The position numbers and the translations under genes are program-made. Below, one piece after another: positions 1 to 7,497 of a stretch of DNA of 64,000 nucleotides. The notes below the pieces were generated by a model, which had not been told where the DNA came from, searched no databases, and worked only from the letters and a program-made list of their open reading frames with translations. Source of the DNA: Halalkaliarchaeum desulfuricum (GTDB lineage: Archaea > Halobacteriota > Halobacteria > Halobacteriales > Haloferacaceae); contig NZ_CP025066.1 in assembly GCF_002952775.1 (NCBI RefSeq), positions 2,604,001 through 2,668,000 of the forward strand, read 5' to 3'. Every line of letters starts with the position of its first letter. Position 1 is the first letter of the stretch.

Positions 1-1
1 C

Positions 2-598
2 GATGCGCTGGAGGAGCGCCGGCCGATCGCCGAGACGTTCGAATCCGACCCCGGATCCGACCGCGATCGCGATCGTCGCGCTCGTGAGCAACAGCCCGAG
101 GCTACCGGCGTACGCCAGAAACACGGCGAGCGTCCCCGTCGTGGTGAACGAAAGCGACTGGACGACGACCCCGAAGAAGACGGGAGCGACACAGCCGGCG
201 GCCGCCGCGGCGTAGAGGCCGCCGAACAGCGCGAACCCCGAAACGGACGCCCGACGACCGGGAAGCTGGATGTGCCACCCCGGAGTCACCCGGAGGAGCG
301 TGGCGAGTCCGAATCCGATCAGCGCGATCCCGACGCCGACCTCGAGGAACGGCAGGGAGGTTCGGACCGCCTCGCCGGCGGCCGCCGCGAGCACGCCGAG
401 CGCGAGGACGATCCCCACCGCGCCGGCTGCGGCCGCGAGACCGCGGACGGCAGCCCCCGACAGCGTCGGCCCGCGATCGCCGGTCGCCGAGACGTAAAAC
501 CCGACGTAGCCCGGGAGCAGCGCGTACGCACACGGCGAAAAGAACGTCGCAACACCCGCGACACCCGCCACGCCGAGTGCGCTGACGAGCCCTGTCAT
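2..598 (-). CDS. CcdA-type cytochrome c biogenesis / thiol-disulfide transporter, 3' end outside window
   Basis: Polytopic membrane protein of the CcdA/DsbD family, which passes reducing equivalents across the membrane to extracytoplasmic thiol proteins. An N-terminal FFSPCAYALLPGY segment puts one conserved Cys near residue 23, and an AAGCVAPVF segment puts the second near residue 136; these are the paired redox cysteines of the family. Alternating Gly/Ala/Val/Leu-rich stretches are membrane segments. The ATG overlaps the stop of the upstream thioredoxin-like gene (ATGA), so the two are translationally coupled. About 199 codons are visible and the frame is open at the left edge. Its place after SCO1 and TlpA-like genes fits copper or heme-centre maturation. 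Confidence 0.85.
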   Translation of the reverse strand, partial: MTGLVSALGVAGVAGVATFFSPCAYALLPGYVGFYVSATGDRGPTLSGAAVRGLAAAAGAVGIVLALGVLAAAAGEAVRTSLPFLEVGVGIALIGFGLATLLRVTPGWHIQLPGRRASVSGFALFGGLYAAAAAGCVAPVFFGVVVQSLSFTTTGTLAVFLAYAGSLGLLLTSATIAIAVGSGVGFERLGDRPALLQRI

Positions 599-1131
599 GG
601 ATCGATCCCGAACGCCTCCTCGACAAGCGACCGCAGTTCCGATTCCGACTTGTATCCCCGGTCCGTCTCCAGCACTCTTCCGTCCGCGTCGAGGAGGATC
701 GTCGTCGGGGTGTCGGAGAGGTCGAGTTCGCGCGTCAGATCCAGGTCGGGATCGTATCCGACGGTCCAGTCGCCGCCGTGTTCTCGCCACCACGCACGAA
801 CGTCTTCCCGGGTGACCGTGTGGCCGATCGGCTCGTTCGTCACAGACACGAACCACACGTCGTCACCGAAATCCGCCTCCACCGCGGCGATGTCGGGCAT
901 CATCCGGGCACAGACGGTACACCACGTCGCGAAGAACTCGACGACAGTTGGCCGGTCGGCATCGGGAACGATCGCGGTCCCGGCATCGCTTCCGGGCGCG
1001 TCGATCGTCTCGATCTCGACGGGATCGATGCGGTCGTTCCTCTCGAACAGCCGCGACCGGAACGCGACCGCACCGCCGGCGCCGACGACCCCGAGGCTCG
1101 CGACGCCGGCGATCGCCTCCCGTCGCTTCAC
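595..1131 (-). CDS. TlpA/ResA-like thioredoxin-fold protein
   Basis: Membrane-anchored thioredoxin-fold protein of 178 residues, probably facing the outside and reduced by the neighbouring CcdA protein. The N terminus is a short hydrophobic anchor beginning VKRREAIAG. The redox motif WCTVC lies at about residues 70-74 in a VVEFFATW context, followed by the cis-Pro region SDTPTTILLD. The GTG at 1131 is preferred because its GTGA overlaps the stop of the SCO1 gene; the open frame continues upstream only as an overlap of that gene. Likely substrates are Cys pairs of cytochrome or CuA-site assembly factors; this is inferred from the family and the operon. Confidence 0.85.
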   Translation of the reverse strand: MKRREAIAGVASLGVVGAGGAVAFRSRLFERNDRIDPVEIETIDAPGSDAGTAIVPDADRPTVVEFFATWCTVCARMMPDIAAVEADFGDDVWFVSVTNEPIGHTVTREDVRAWWREHGGDWTVGYDPDLDLTRELDLSDTPTTILLDADGRVLETDRGYKSESELRSLVEEAFGIDP

Positions 1132-1823
1132 CGGTATCCCTCCCTCACGGTGTCGAGGTCGTCGATCACCTGTGCGGGCGACGGCGCTCCGGGGTTGTAG
1201 CCCCGCTCGACGAACCCGTCGCGGTTCGCGAGGATCGTGACCGAGGTGTGGACGAACTCCATCTCGTCGCTCACTTCGTCGGGTGTGTACGCGTCGGTTT
1301 TCTCGAATCCGACCCCGAACGTCTCCGCGACGACCTCCCGGGCGCGCTCTTCGGACTCCGGCCGGAGGAACTGCCAGTTCTCCGCCGTCGGATCCGCGCC
1401 GACGTACTCGGAGTACTCCCGAAGTACCTCGGGGGTGTCGTAGACCGGGTCGAACGTGATCGGCAACAGCGCGATCTCTCCCTCGAAACCCTCCTCTGTC
1501 GCATGGGCCTGTACTTGCGCCAGGTTGCCGGTGAGTGCGGGACAGACCATCGAACACCGGGTAAACACGAACGTCACGAGCGTCTCCCGCTCGCCCTCGA
1601 ACGCCGTGGTGGTCACCTCGCGGTCGTGCAGGGGAGACGGCAGCGTCACCTCCGGGAGTCGCTGGCCGTGTGCGGGAAACGAAAGCGCCTCGCTTTCGGC
1701 GTCCCGATCCTCGGGCGAGCCCAGGACGGTGTCGTCGTCGCCGAGACAGCCGGCCAGCGCTCCCCCGAAGCCGATGGCTCCCACCGTCGCGAGATAGGTA
1801 CGACGGCTCGTCGGTAGATCCAT
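1128..1823 (-). CDS. SCO1/SenC copper chaperone-like lipoprotein
   Basis: SCO1/SenC family protein of 231 residues that delivers copper to, or reduces, the CuA site of cytochrome oxidase. It shows a Tat-like start (SRRTYLA), a lipobox ending at Cys26 (LAGC), the Cu-binding CSMVC motif (Cys90, Cys94) and the distal ligand His192 in EFVHTS. It is first in a tightly overlapped operon with the TlpA-like and CcdA-like genes, consistent with a respiratory redox-maturation unit. It is a lipoprotein exported by Tat, as is usual in haloarchaea. Confidence 0.9.
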   Translation of the reverse strand: MDLPTSRRTYLATVGAIGFGGALAGCLGDDDTVLGSPEDRDAESEALSFPAHGQRLPEVTLPSPLHDREVTTTAFEGERETLVTFVFTRCSMVCPALTGNLAQVQAHATEEGFEGEIALLPITFDPVYDTPEVLREYSEYVGADPTAENWQFLRPESEERAREVVAETFGVGFEKTDAYTPDEVSDEMEFVHTSVTILANRDGFVERGYNPGAPSPAQVIDDLDTVREGYR

Positions 1824-1954
1824 TATCGTCCCTCAGGAGTGGAGCGTAAAAACGGGAGTGGTGCGACCGTCGAATCAATGGACTCTCGTCGACGCGGATA
1901 ACGGCGGTTCGGATCCGCCACAGGAACTACGATGATGGCCCTCCAACGTCTCGT

Positions 1955-2740
1955 ATGGAGTTTCACTTGCTCGACAGGGGACGCATCCACGCCGACCTGA
2001 ACTTCGCGCTCGACGCCGAGGTGGCCGCCGTTTACAGCGACCAGTCGCCGGCGCTTCAGTACGGGGAGTTCGCCGTCTGGAACCTCCTGATCGACCACCC
2101 GGACGCGACGGTGCTTTGGGACACCGGGTCACATCCCGAGGCAGCCGACGGACACTGGCCGGCGCCACTGTACGAGGCGTTCGCCCACGTCGACGCCGCC
2201 GAACGCGACCTCGAGACCGCGCTCGGGGAGGTCGGATACGACATCGGAGACGTCGACGTCGTCGTCCAGTCGCACCTTCACCTCGATCACGCCGGGGGGC
2301 TGTATCACTTCGAGGGAACTGACGTGCCGGTGTACGTCCACCGGCGGGAACTCGAACACGCCTACCTCAGCGCGAAAACGGCCGGGGGTGGCGACGCGTA
2401 CCTCGCGGCCGACTTCGACCGGGACCTGAACTGGCAGCTCGTCTCCGACGAGCGCCAACTGCTTCCGGGGATCGACCTCCTGCACCTTCCGGGACACACC
2501 CCCGGACTGCTGGGAGCGGAGATCGACCGAGAAGAGAAACGGTTGCTGATCGCCGGAGACGAGGCGTTCCTCGCGGAGAACTACGAGGAGGGTCGCTCGA
2601 TGGGATCGAGTCTGGTGTACGACTCCCGCGCGTGGGAACGGAGCCGTCGGAAGCTCAAAGAGCGCGAGCGACGGACCGACGCGACGGTGCTGTACGGACA
2701 CGACCCCGAGCAGTTCGAGCGCCTGCACGGACAACTGTAG
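1955..2740 (+). CDS. MBL-fold metallo-hydrolase, AHL-lactonase-like
   Basis: Metallo-beta-lactamase-fold hydrolase of 261 residues. The dinuclear metal motif HLHLDH is at residues 107-112, with further ligands His181 (LPGHTPG), Asp202 (IAGDEA) and His249 (YGHDPE). The arrangement resembles the AttM/AiiA N-acyl-homoserine-lactonase branch, but MBL substrates cannot be read from motifs alone, so the lactonase label is only a resemblance. It is a monocistronic gene, divergent from the SCO1 operon and convergent with the HD-domain gene. Confidence 0.8.
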   Translation: MEFHLLDRGRIHADLNFALDAEVAAVYSDQSPALQYGEFAVWNLLIDHPDATVLWDTGSHPEAADGHWPAPLYEAFAHVDAAERDLETALGEVGYDIGDVDVVVQSHLHLDHAGGLYHFEGTDVPVYVHRRELEHAYLSAKTAGGGDAYLAADFDRDLNWQLVSDERQLLPGIDLLHLPGHTPGLLGAEIDREEKRLLIAGDEAFLAENYEEGRSMGSSLVYDSRAWERSRRKLKERERRTDATVLYGHDPEQFERLHGQL

Positions 2741-2760
2741 CGGATCTCCGCGTACGTCGC

Positions 2761-3948
2761 TCAGGGACGTCCCGGCCGCAGTTCCAGCACTTGTTCGGCT
2801 GCGTCGGCAACCGATTCTCGGTGGGGTGCGGGACAGTAGACGCCGAGCCGCCAGTTCGCCCGCTGTGCGCCTCGCAGCCCGGAAACGAGTTCGCTGGCGT
2901 CCTCGAGACGTTGTGGCGTTCCGTCGACGACGACGGTGGCGTTGGACTCCTTCAGCGTCGGTCGGGGCGGAATGTCGACGATCACCTCCTCGGGGTCGAC
3001 ACCTGCCTCGTCGGCGATTTCCCGTGCTGCGGCGCGTTCCCCCGCCCGATCCACTTCGGACGTTCCGGCGGGAACCCGGGAGCGCTCGGCCCAGACGGCA
3101 CGCTTGAAGAGGTCGCGTCGTTCGAGCCTGCGGGCGAGGTCGGGGGCGGCCTCGCGGAGTCGGACCAGGAGATCGTGATCCGCCATCCGGCGGAACGTTT
3201 CGACGTCGACGTCGGCCGCGGGCTCGTCATCGGCGTGCAGCAGACGTTCGCTCGCCCGTTCCAGCATCGCGCCGGCGATCCGGGAGACGTGGTGTCGGTA
3301 GACGATCGCGTTCATCAACCCCCGGGCAAGCAGGAGGCTCTCCGCGGTCGGAACGTTGCCTTCAGCGAGGACGAGTCGGCCGTCCCGGAGCGTGAGTTCC
3401 CGGACGAGTCTCCCGTGGTCGATCGTCCCGTACGGCACCCCGGTGTGGTGGGCGTCCCGGACCAGGTAGTCCATCCGGTCGGCGTCGAGTTCGCCGGAGA
3501 TCAGATCGCCGAGCGGGCCGTCTCCACGGACGAGAGCGGCGATCCGTTCGGGTTCGAGATCGTGTCCTTCCAGCACCTGGCTCACCTCCCTGTCTGCGTC
3601 GGTGACGAGCCATTCGATGTCGTCGTGGTCCGTCCCGGTGTGGCGTCTGATCAGGTCCTCCGTCTGGTGGCCATATGGTCCGTGGCCGACGTCGTGCAAC
3701 AGCGCCGCAGCGCGGGCGTGTCGGGACCGATCCTCGTCGACTTCGAGGGTGTCGAGCGCCCGGGAGGTGAGGCGATACACGCCCAGGGAGTGTTCGAACC
3801 GCGTGTGGTTGGCGGACGGATACACCAGTCTGACCGTGGAAAGCTGCTTGATGTGACGGAGTCGCTGAAAGACGGGCGTGTCGATCAACTCCGCCGCAAC
3901 CGGATCCAGGGGGATGTAGTCGTGGACGCTGTCCTTGACCGGGTTCAT
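2761..3948 (-). CDS. HD-domain phosphohydrolase (COG1078, SAMHD1/dGTPase-like)
   Basis: Protein of 395 residues with the HD metal-dependent phosphohydrolase fold. The HD motif is LLHDVGHGPYGH (His85-Asp86, then His89 and His94), preceded by the metal ligand His53 in the RFEHSLG motif typical of COG1078. A downstream GELDADRMDYLVRD segment supplies the distal Asp. Relatives hydrolyse dNTPs or other phosphate esters. The C-terminal ~150 residues are less conserved. It is convergent with the MBL gene, 20 nt apart, and divergent from birA. Confidence 0.85.
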   Translation of the reverse strand: MNPVKDSVHDYIPLDPVAAELIDTPVFQRLRHIKQLSTVRLVYPSANHTRFEHSLGVYRLTSRALDTLEVDEDRSRHARAAALLHDVGHGPYGHQTEDLIRRHTGTDHDDIEWLVTDADREVSQVLEGHDLEPERIAALVRGDGPLGDLISGELDADRMDYLVRDAHHTGVPYGTIDHGRLVRELTLRDGRLVLAEGNVPTAESLLLARGLMNAIVYRHHVSRIAGAMLERASERLLHADDEPAADVDVETFRRMADHDLLVRLREAAPDLARRLERRDLFKRAVWAERSRVPAGTSEVDRAGERAAAREIADEAGVDPEEVIVDIPPRPTLKESNATVVVDGTPQRLEDASELVSGLRGAQRANWRLGVYCPAPHRESVADAAEQVLELRPGRP

Positions 3949-4042
3949 CGTCCGTCAATGCGCGGGCGATCGGTTTGGCCTTTCTGATCGCCGGCGACGC
4001 GGCGAACAGCTGCCGTGTGGTTCGGTGTGGCGATCCCGTACA

Positions 4043-4050
4043 GGTTTATC
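4043..4050 (+). promoter_or_regulatory. TATA box for birA
   Basis: GGTTTATC lies 25-32 nt upstream of the GTG at 4075, the spacing expected for an archaeal TATA element driving a leaderless transcript. This supports the downstream GTG over an in-frame ATG at 4015, which lies upstream of the TATA box. Confidence 0.6.
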
Positions 4051-4074
4051 ACCGCTCGGCACACAACGAGCAGC

Positions 4075-4956
4075 GTGGACGAAGAGACAGCCGACGACGG
4101 GGTGGCGGCGTTCGCAGCGACACTCCAGGGATCGACCGATGCGCCGTACGCCATCGAGGCCCACGAGTCGGTCCCGTCGACGAACGAGCGTGCCCGGGAG
4201 CTTGCAGCACTGGGGCGTACCGACGTCGCCGTGATCGCCGACGAACAGACCCGCGGCCGCGGCAGACGCGACAGGGGATGGACGGGGCCACCCGGCGGGA
4301 TCTACGCGTCGATACTGCTCTCGCCGGATCGGCCTCCTGCGGACGCGCCGCTTTTCACGCTTGCGGGGGCCGTGGCTGCGGTTCGCGCCTGTGAAGACGT
4401 CGGCGTCGACGCCGGTATCAAGTGGCCGAACGACGTGATCGTCGAGGCGGACGACGACCACAACGAAAACGGTACCGGCGACAGGGAAACGTCTGGTCGT
4501 GGTGGCCGGAAACTCGCCGGCGTCCTCACAGAAACTGAAACCGAAGGCGACCGGCTCTCGTGGCTCGTCGTCGGTGTGGGGATAAACGCAAACGTCGATC
4601 CCGGGGTGCTTCCGCCGGGAGCGACCAGCCTGCGAGGGACGTTGGGTGAAGACGTCGACCGTCAGGTGGCGATCAGGGAGTTGCTGGATCGGTTCCACGA
4701 ACTCGCGAGCGATCCCGACGCCGTGCTCCCGGCGTGGCGCGAGCGGGCGATCACGCTGGGGCGACGCGTCCGCGTCGAAACGGAAGACGGCACGATCGAG
4801 GGCACAGCCGTCGATGTCACTCGACCGGGAGCGCTCGTTATCGAGACGCCGACGGGCCGCAGAACGGTACACACTGGGGAGTGTTCGCACCTTCGTCGTG
4901 TCGCCTCCGGAACGGACGCAAGCGAAACAGACCCGACAGAAACGGACAGTTACTGA
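4075..4956 (+). CDS. birA: Biotin--[acetyl-CoA-carboxylase] ligase
   Basis: Activates biotin to biotinyl-AMP and transfers it to the biotin carrier domain of acyl-CoA carboxylase. About 293 residues, comprising only the catalytic and C-terminal domains: no N-terminal winged helix, so it is not expected to be a repressor. Visible motifs are ESVPSTNERARE, the biotinyl-AMP loop GRGRRDRGWTGPPGG and KWPNDVIV. The C-terminal SH3-like domain includes GTAVDVTRPGALVI. An insertion rich in Asp/Glu/Asn follows KWPNDV. The start was set from the TATA spacing. The island begins just after this gene. Confidence 0.9.
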   Translation: MDEETADDGVAAFAATLQGSTDAPYAIEAHESVPSTNERARELAALGRTDVAVIADEQTRGRGRRDRGWTGPPGGIYASILLSPDRPPADAPLFTLAGAVAAVRACEDVGVDAGIKWPNDVIVEADDDHNENGTGDRETSGRGGRKLAGVLTETETEGDRLSWLVVGVGINANVDPGVLPPGATSLRGTLGEDVDRQVAIRELLDRFHELASDPDAVLPAWRERAITLGRRVRVETEDGTIEGTAVDVTRPGALVIETPTGRRTVHTGECSHLRRVASGTDASETDPTETDSY

Positions 4957-5010
4957 GAAGCAAGGCGAAAGCCTCGCGGTTCACCGCGGGGATGAAGCCG
5001 ACATGACATT
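4953..5010 (+). mobile_element. Remnant resembling the 3' end of a tnpB gene / omega-RNA scaffold
   Basis: Two short hairpins lie in series: GGC-GAAA-GCC (4967-4976) and CGCGG-TTCA-CCGCG (4978-4991), then GGGATGAAGCC. From memory, this hairpin pair followed by GATGAAGCC resembles the right-end sequence of haloarchaeal IS200/IS605-type elements, which form the 3' part of the guide RNA of TnpB. No tnpB body precedes it: it abuts the end of birA, so only the tail is left. The assignment rests on recalled pattern and was not aligned. Confidence 0.4.
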
Positions 5011-5047
5011 CCATAATATACCTGACTCCGCCGGCCTGTAATCCGAA

Positions 5048-5058
5048 TATTTATTTTC
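5048..5058 (+). promoter_or_regulatory. AT-rich TATA region for the tnpB fragment
   Basis: TATTTATTTTC sits about 23-33 nt before the ATG at 5081, within a strikingly AT-rich stretch (5041-5080) unlike the surrounding GC-rich DNA. The promoter of the truncated transposon gene appears intact. Confidence 0.4.
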
Positions 5059-5080
5059 TTTCTATATATTATTATGTTGT

Positions 5081-5596
5081 ATGAGTAATCGGCTACAGCG
5101 AATAAATACCTACACTGTCGAACCCATAACCGAGCGGTATCGGCAGTGTCTGTTCGACTGGCTGGCCGCCCACGCGCCACTGTGGAACCAGTTCATCTAC
5201 CGACGCCGGCAACAGTACTTCGCTGAGAACGGCGACGTGTGGGATGCCGAATACACCGACCTCTACGACGAGTACGCGCCGGTCCTCGGGAAAGCGACGT
5301 GCCAGCAACTCGCGCGCAAAAACAGCGAGGCCTGGCGGAGTCACTTCTCGTTGCTCGAGACGTACCACGACGCGTCCGACACCAGAGTCACAGAAAAGCC
5401 AGCGCCACCGGGATACTGGGGCACCCGGGAGGACGGCTACCAGTTGCACGGGCTCGTCCGCAACGACCTGTACACCTTCGACTGGGAGGAGACCACGAGC
5501 ACACTCGCATTTGGCGTCGGGACGGTGCTCGAAGATCGATACGACTTCGAGCACAACGAACGGCTCACCCTGGAAGTCCGGGGGAACCCTAACTAT
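5081..5596 (+). pseudogene. 5' fragment of an IS1341-type tnpB (RNA-guided nuclease family)
   Basis: The reading frame encodes the N-terminal ~170 residues of a haloarchaeal TnpB/OrfB protein: PLWNQFIYRRRQQYF, then KATCQQLARKNSEAWRSHF, PPGYWGTREDGYQL, LVRNDLYTFDW and a LEVRGNPNY segment. Full-length relatives are about 400 residues and end with the RuvC nuclease and zinc ribbon, all absent here. The frame stays open to 5722, but after about 5596 the sequence no longer looks like TnpB; it runs into the att region and is probably random. The fragment could not encode a nuclease. It marks the distal edge of the tRNA-Arg island. Confidence 0.75.
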
Positions 5597-5668
5597 ACTG
5601 TGCATTCGGTCAAGGGTTTAAATGTACCCCCACGGAGTCGGTCGTATCCAAACCGTGATGCAGAATCA

Positions 5669-5681
5669 TGGGCGTTGCAGG
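5669..5681. repeat. Distal att-like core (copy 1)
   Basis: TGGGCGTTGCAGG, one mismatch to the last 13 nt of the tRNA-Arg gene at 15689-15701 (T-stem 3' strand, acceptor 3' strand and discriminator base). It is followed directly by left arm 1. No 170-bp right arm precedes it, so it marks the outer end of the tandem array. It is the most diverged of the four copies, in line with being the oldest junction. Confidence 0.7.
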
Positions 5682-5731
5682 CTCCAGTTCGACTATCGAA
5701 CGAATCGACCTTTCAGGCGTGAGGCGGCCGA
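5682..5731. repeat. Left arm 1 of the tRNA-Arg cassette
   Basis: A 50-bp segment shared, at the same position after the core, with 6674-6723 and 7681-7730. It contains the perfect hairpin GTTCG-ACTAT-CGAAC (5687-5701), identical in all three copies. Changes between copies fall at all three codon positions in every frame, so it does not look protein-coding. It probably serves as a recombinase arm or element terminus. Confidence 0.75.
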
Positions 5732-5823
5732 AATCGAGAATCTGAAAACGGACGATCACGACCTCGTTCATCCGTCTGGTCCACAGCAAAACCTACACTC
5801 TTCCGGCATCGACGTAGGACTGA

Positions 5824-6312
5824 ATGGCTGACTCGCTGTGGTATCCATCCGTTGAGGATGTTATTGTCATCCACGACGACATCGTTTCGGAGTACTCTAG
5901 TACACCATCAGGTGTCCAGAACCGAGGTGACATTGAATTCGCGCTGACCTACATCGAAGAGGGAAGTTTCGGTTCAGCACCGGAGACGATTCACGAGAAG
6001 TCGTATCACCTCCTCCGGCTTCTCGTCGCCAATCACCCCTTCGTCGATGCGAACAAGCGTACCGCACTCAACACGACGGTCGTCTTCTATTTCCTCAACG
6101 GCTATCGGTTCGAGTACGATGGCGAAATCAGGATGATATTGAAACAGTTCGGGACCGACGAGGCGGCTGTCGATGAAGATGAAGTCATCGAGTATCTTCG
6201 ATCTAACACCGAAGAGATAGATCTGGCCGGTGAAATCGAAGAGTGGCGAGACGATCTGATCCAGTACGGCATAGAGCAGTTGACCGAGAATTCATCGGAC
6301 CCGAACGATTAA
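5824..6312 (+). CDS. Death-on-curing (Doc/Fic-fold) toxin
   Basis: Doc-family protein of 162 residues; such toxins phosphorylate EF-Tu-like factors and arrest translation. The Fic/Doc signature HPFVDANKRTA is at residues 71-81, complete with the catalytic His and the NKR triad. Doc is normally preceded by a Phd antitoxin, but between left arm 1 and this ATG there is room for fewer than 35 codons of cassette sequence and no recognisable antitoxin. An ORF crossing the att core ends 7 nt inside this gene. The partner may instead be the 46-residue gene 25 nt downstream. A frameshifted copy of the last 25 codons survives at 15267-15340. Confidence 0.8.
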   Translation: MADSLWYPSVEDVIVIHDDIVSEYSSTPSGVQNRGDIEFALTYIEEGSFGSAPETIHEKSYHLLRLLVANHPFVDANKRTALNTTVVFYFLNGYRFEYDGEIRMILKQFGTDEAAVDEDEVIEYLRSNTEEIDLAGEIEEWRDDLIQYGIEQLTENSSDPND

Positions 6313-6337
6313 CCTGGTCCAAAGCATCTATTCAGGT

Positions 6338-6478
6338 ATGGCTACCGAGGAAGGAACCGAAACGAACTCTCCACTTGACGAGGTGATGGAAGACATCCGT
6401 CGGGAGCTGGTTAGACGGGTCGCGGCTGAAGACCGGAATGTGAATCGGGAGATCTACGACGCCCTCGAAGACGAGTAG
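6338..6478 (+). CDS. 46-residue acidic protein downstream of doc, candidate antitoxin
   Basis: Small acidic protein starting MATEEGTE, with a central helix-like segment DIRRELVRRVAAE and a C-terminal IYDALEDE. A homologue at 15366-15506 matches at 37 of 46 positions with identical length and no gap, which implies purifying selection or a recent duplication. Both copies sit between a doc 3' end and the 170-bp right arm. I know no family for it; an antitoxin role is inferred from position, size and charge only. Confidence 0.6.
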   Translation: MATEEGTETNSPLDEVMEDIRRELVRRVAAEDRNVNREIYDALEDE

Positions 6479-6490
6479 CTCGCTAGCGTT

Positions 6491-6660
6491 GCAATCGGCC
6501 ATTGATTTTCTCTGTTGCCACCAGTTTGGCTGCACGCGAACTCCCGTGGACACCACTCGCCCGGTTGCCCACCGAACGAAAGCAAACGCATTGCAACAGA
6601 AGAAAATTAAACGTCGTATTCAGGTGCTGTATTCCGTGATATCAAAGGGGTATCCGACTA
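6491..6660. repeat. Right arm 1 of the tRNA-Arg cassette (170 bp)
   Basis: Begins GCAATCGGCCATTGATTTTC and runs for exactly 170 bp to the att core at 6661. It is homologous to 7498-7667 and 15519-15688, which have the same length. The most conserved stretches are the first ~24 bp, ACGCGAACTCCCG, CGAACGAAAGCAAA and the final CTA before the core. No conserved ORF spans all three copies. It is read as the element terminus next to the attachment core. Confidence 0.8.
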
Positions 6661-6673
6661 TGGGCGCTGCAGG
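6661..6673. repeat. att-like core (copy 2) between cassettes 1 and 2
   Basis: TGGGCGCTGCAGG, a perfect match to the 3' end of tRNA-Arg(TCG) at 15689-15701. It is flanked by right arm 1 and left arm 2. Confidence 0.8.
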
Positions 6674-6723
6674 CTCTCGTTCGACTATCGAACGAATCGT
6701 CCTTTCAGGCGTGAGACTGCCGT
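6674..6723. repeat. Left arm 2 of the tRNA-Arg cassette
   Basis: Homologous to 5682-5731 and 7681-7730. The GTTCG-ACTAT-CGAAC hairpin is at 6679-6693. It diverges from the other copies only in the last ~10 bp and at scattered sites. Confidence 0.75.
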
Positions 6724-6835
6724 ATTCAGCAGCGTGAGACCAACAATTTTGCGACCGTGTTTGAGTCTTCAGCCTCGTTGATTGGCGAGGCGGTGCGGGC
6801 GAACGCTTTTGAGACACCACGCGGTACTAAAACGT

Positions 6836-7129
6836 ATGGCTGAACGGGAAACTCGCCGTATCGCCCACGATCTCATGGGCGAACCCCACATCGCTGGACA
6901 TCGTGTCAGCGTCCGCCAAGTGTACGCGCTTGTCGAAGAGCGTGATATCGATCCCGAAGCCGTTGCGGATCGATACGACTTGGACGTAGCAGATGTCTAC
7001 CACGCACTCGCATACTACCACGACCACCCACGCGAGATGAGCGACATCGAAGCTGAACGAGAGGATGCGATGGAAACGTTCCGGGAGTCAATTGAGCGTC
7101 CCGAGGGCGTCGGACCGGATACCGTCTGA
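6836..7129 (+). CDS. DUF433 antitoxin-like protein
   Basis: DUF433-family protein of 97 residues, a small helix-turn-helix-like family usually encoded before a PIN-like DUF5615 gene and thought to be the antitoxin. Recognisable features are the HIAGHRVSVRQVYALVEE segment, RYDLDVADVYHALAYYHDHP and the C-terminal helix. The ATG at 6836 is preferred over the upstream in-frame start because the extra 18 residues (basic, starting MARRCGR) do not resemble the family. It is followed 1 nt later by the DUF5615 gene, as an operon. Confidence 0.8.
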   Translation: MAERETRRIAHDLMGEPHIAGHRVSVRQVYALVEERDIDPEAVADRYDLDVADVYHALAYYHDHPREMSDIEAEREDAMETFRESIERPEGVGPDTV

Positions 7130-7130
7130 C

Positions 7131-7475
7131 ATGGCGGCGTGGCAGTTCCTTCTCGACGAAAATATCGACCCGAAAGTAGCGACGTACCTCGAAAAAGAGG
7201 AATTGGTAGCTGAGCACGTTCGAGACACGCTCGGACAAGGGGCGGATGACAAAGACGATGTCCTCCCTTATGCTCGTGAGAATGGCCGTATCATCGTCAC
7301 GAGTGATGTGAAAGATTTCGGCACTCTCCCGAGTGACACTCACACTGGCATTATTCTGCTCTACGACGATACGATGCCCGCCTACCGTGTCGCCTCCGCT
7401 CTGATACGGCTAGTCGATACCTATCCAAGCCGAGACGAATTTCCGGGCCGTGAAGAACTTGACGCGTGGGCCTGA
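7131..7475 (+). CDS. DUF5615 PIN-like toxin-type protein
   Basis: Protein of 114 residues of the DUF5615/Mut7-C-like PIN superfamily, predicted metal-dependent RNases. The N-terminal FLLDENID (Asp9-Glu10) and the later RIIVTSDVKDFG (two Asp) are the acidic-site motifs of the fold. It starts 1 nt after the DUF433 stop, the usual antitoxin-toxin order. Together they are the whole cargo of the 1007-bp cassette 2. Confidence 0.8.
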   Translation: MAAWQFLLDENIDPKVATYLEKEELVAEHVRDTLGQGADDKDDVLPYARENGRIIVTSDVKDFGTLPSDTHTGIILLYDDTMPAYRVASALIRLVDTYPSRDEFPGREELDAWA

Positions 7476-7497
7476 CTCGGATTACGCGGACGCCACA

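Noticed and set aside
272-1240. Plus-strand frames opposite the CcdA-SCO1 operon
   Set aside because: Arg-rich shadows; the minus-strand operon has clear motifs and overlapping starts and stops.
5622-5831. 69-codon frame crossing the att core and ending inside the doc start
   Set aside because: It runs through noncoding att and left-arm sequence; the matching frames in the other arms are not conserved as protein. It could still hide the tail of an antitoxin, but I cannot support it.
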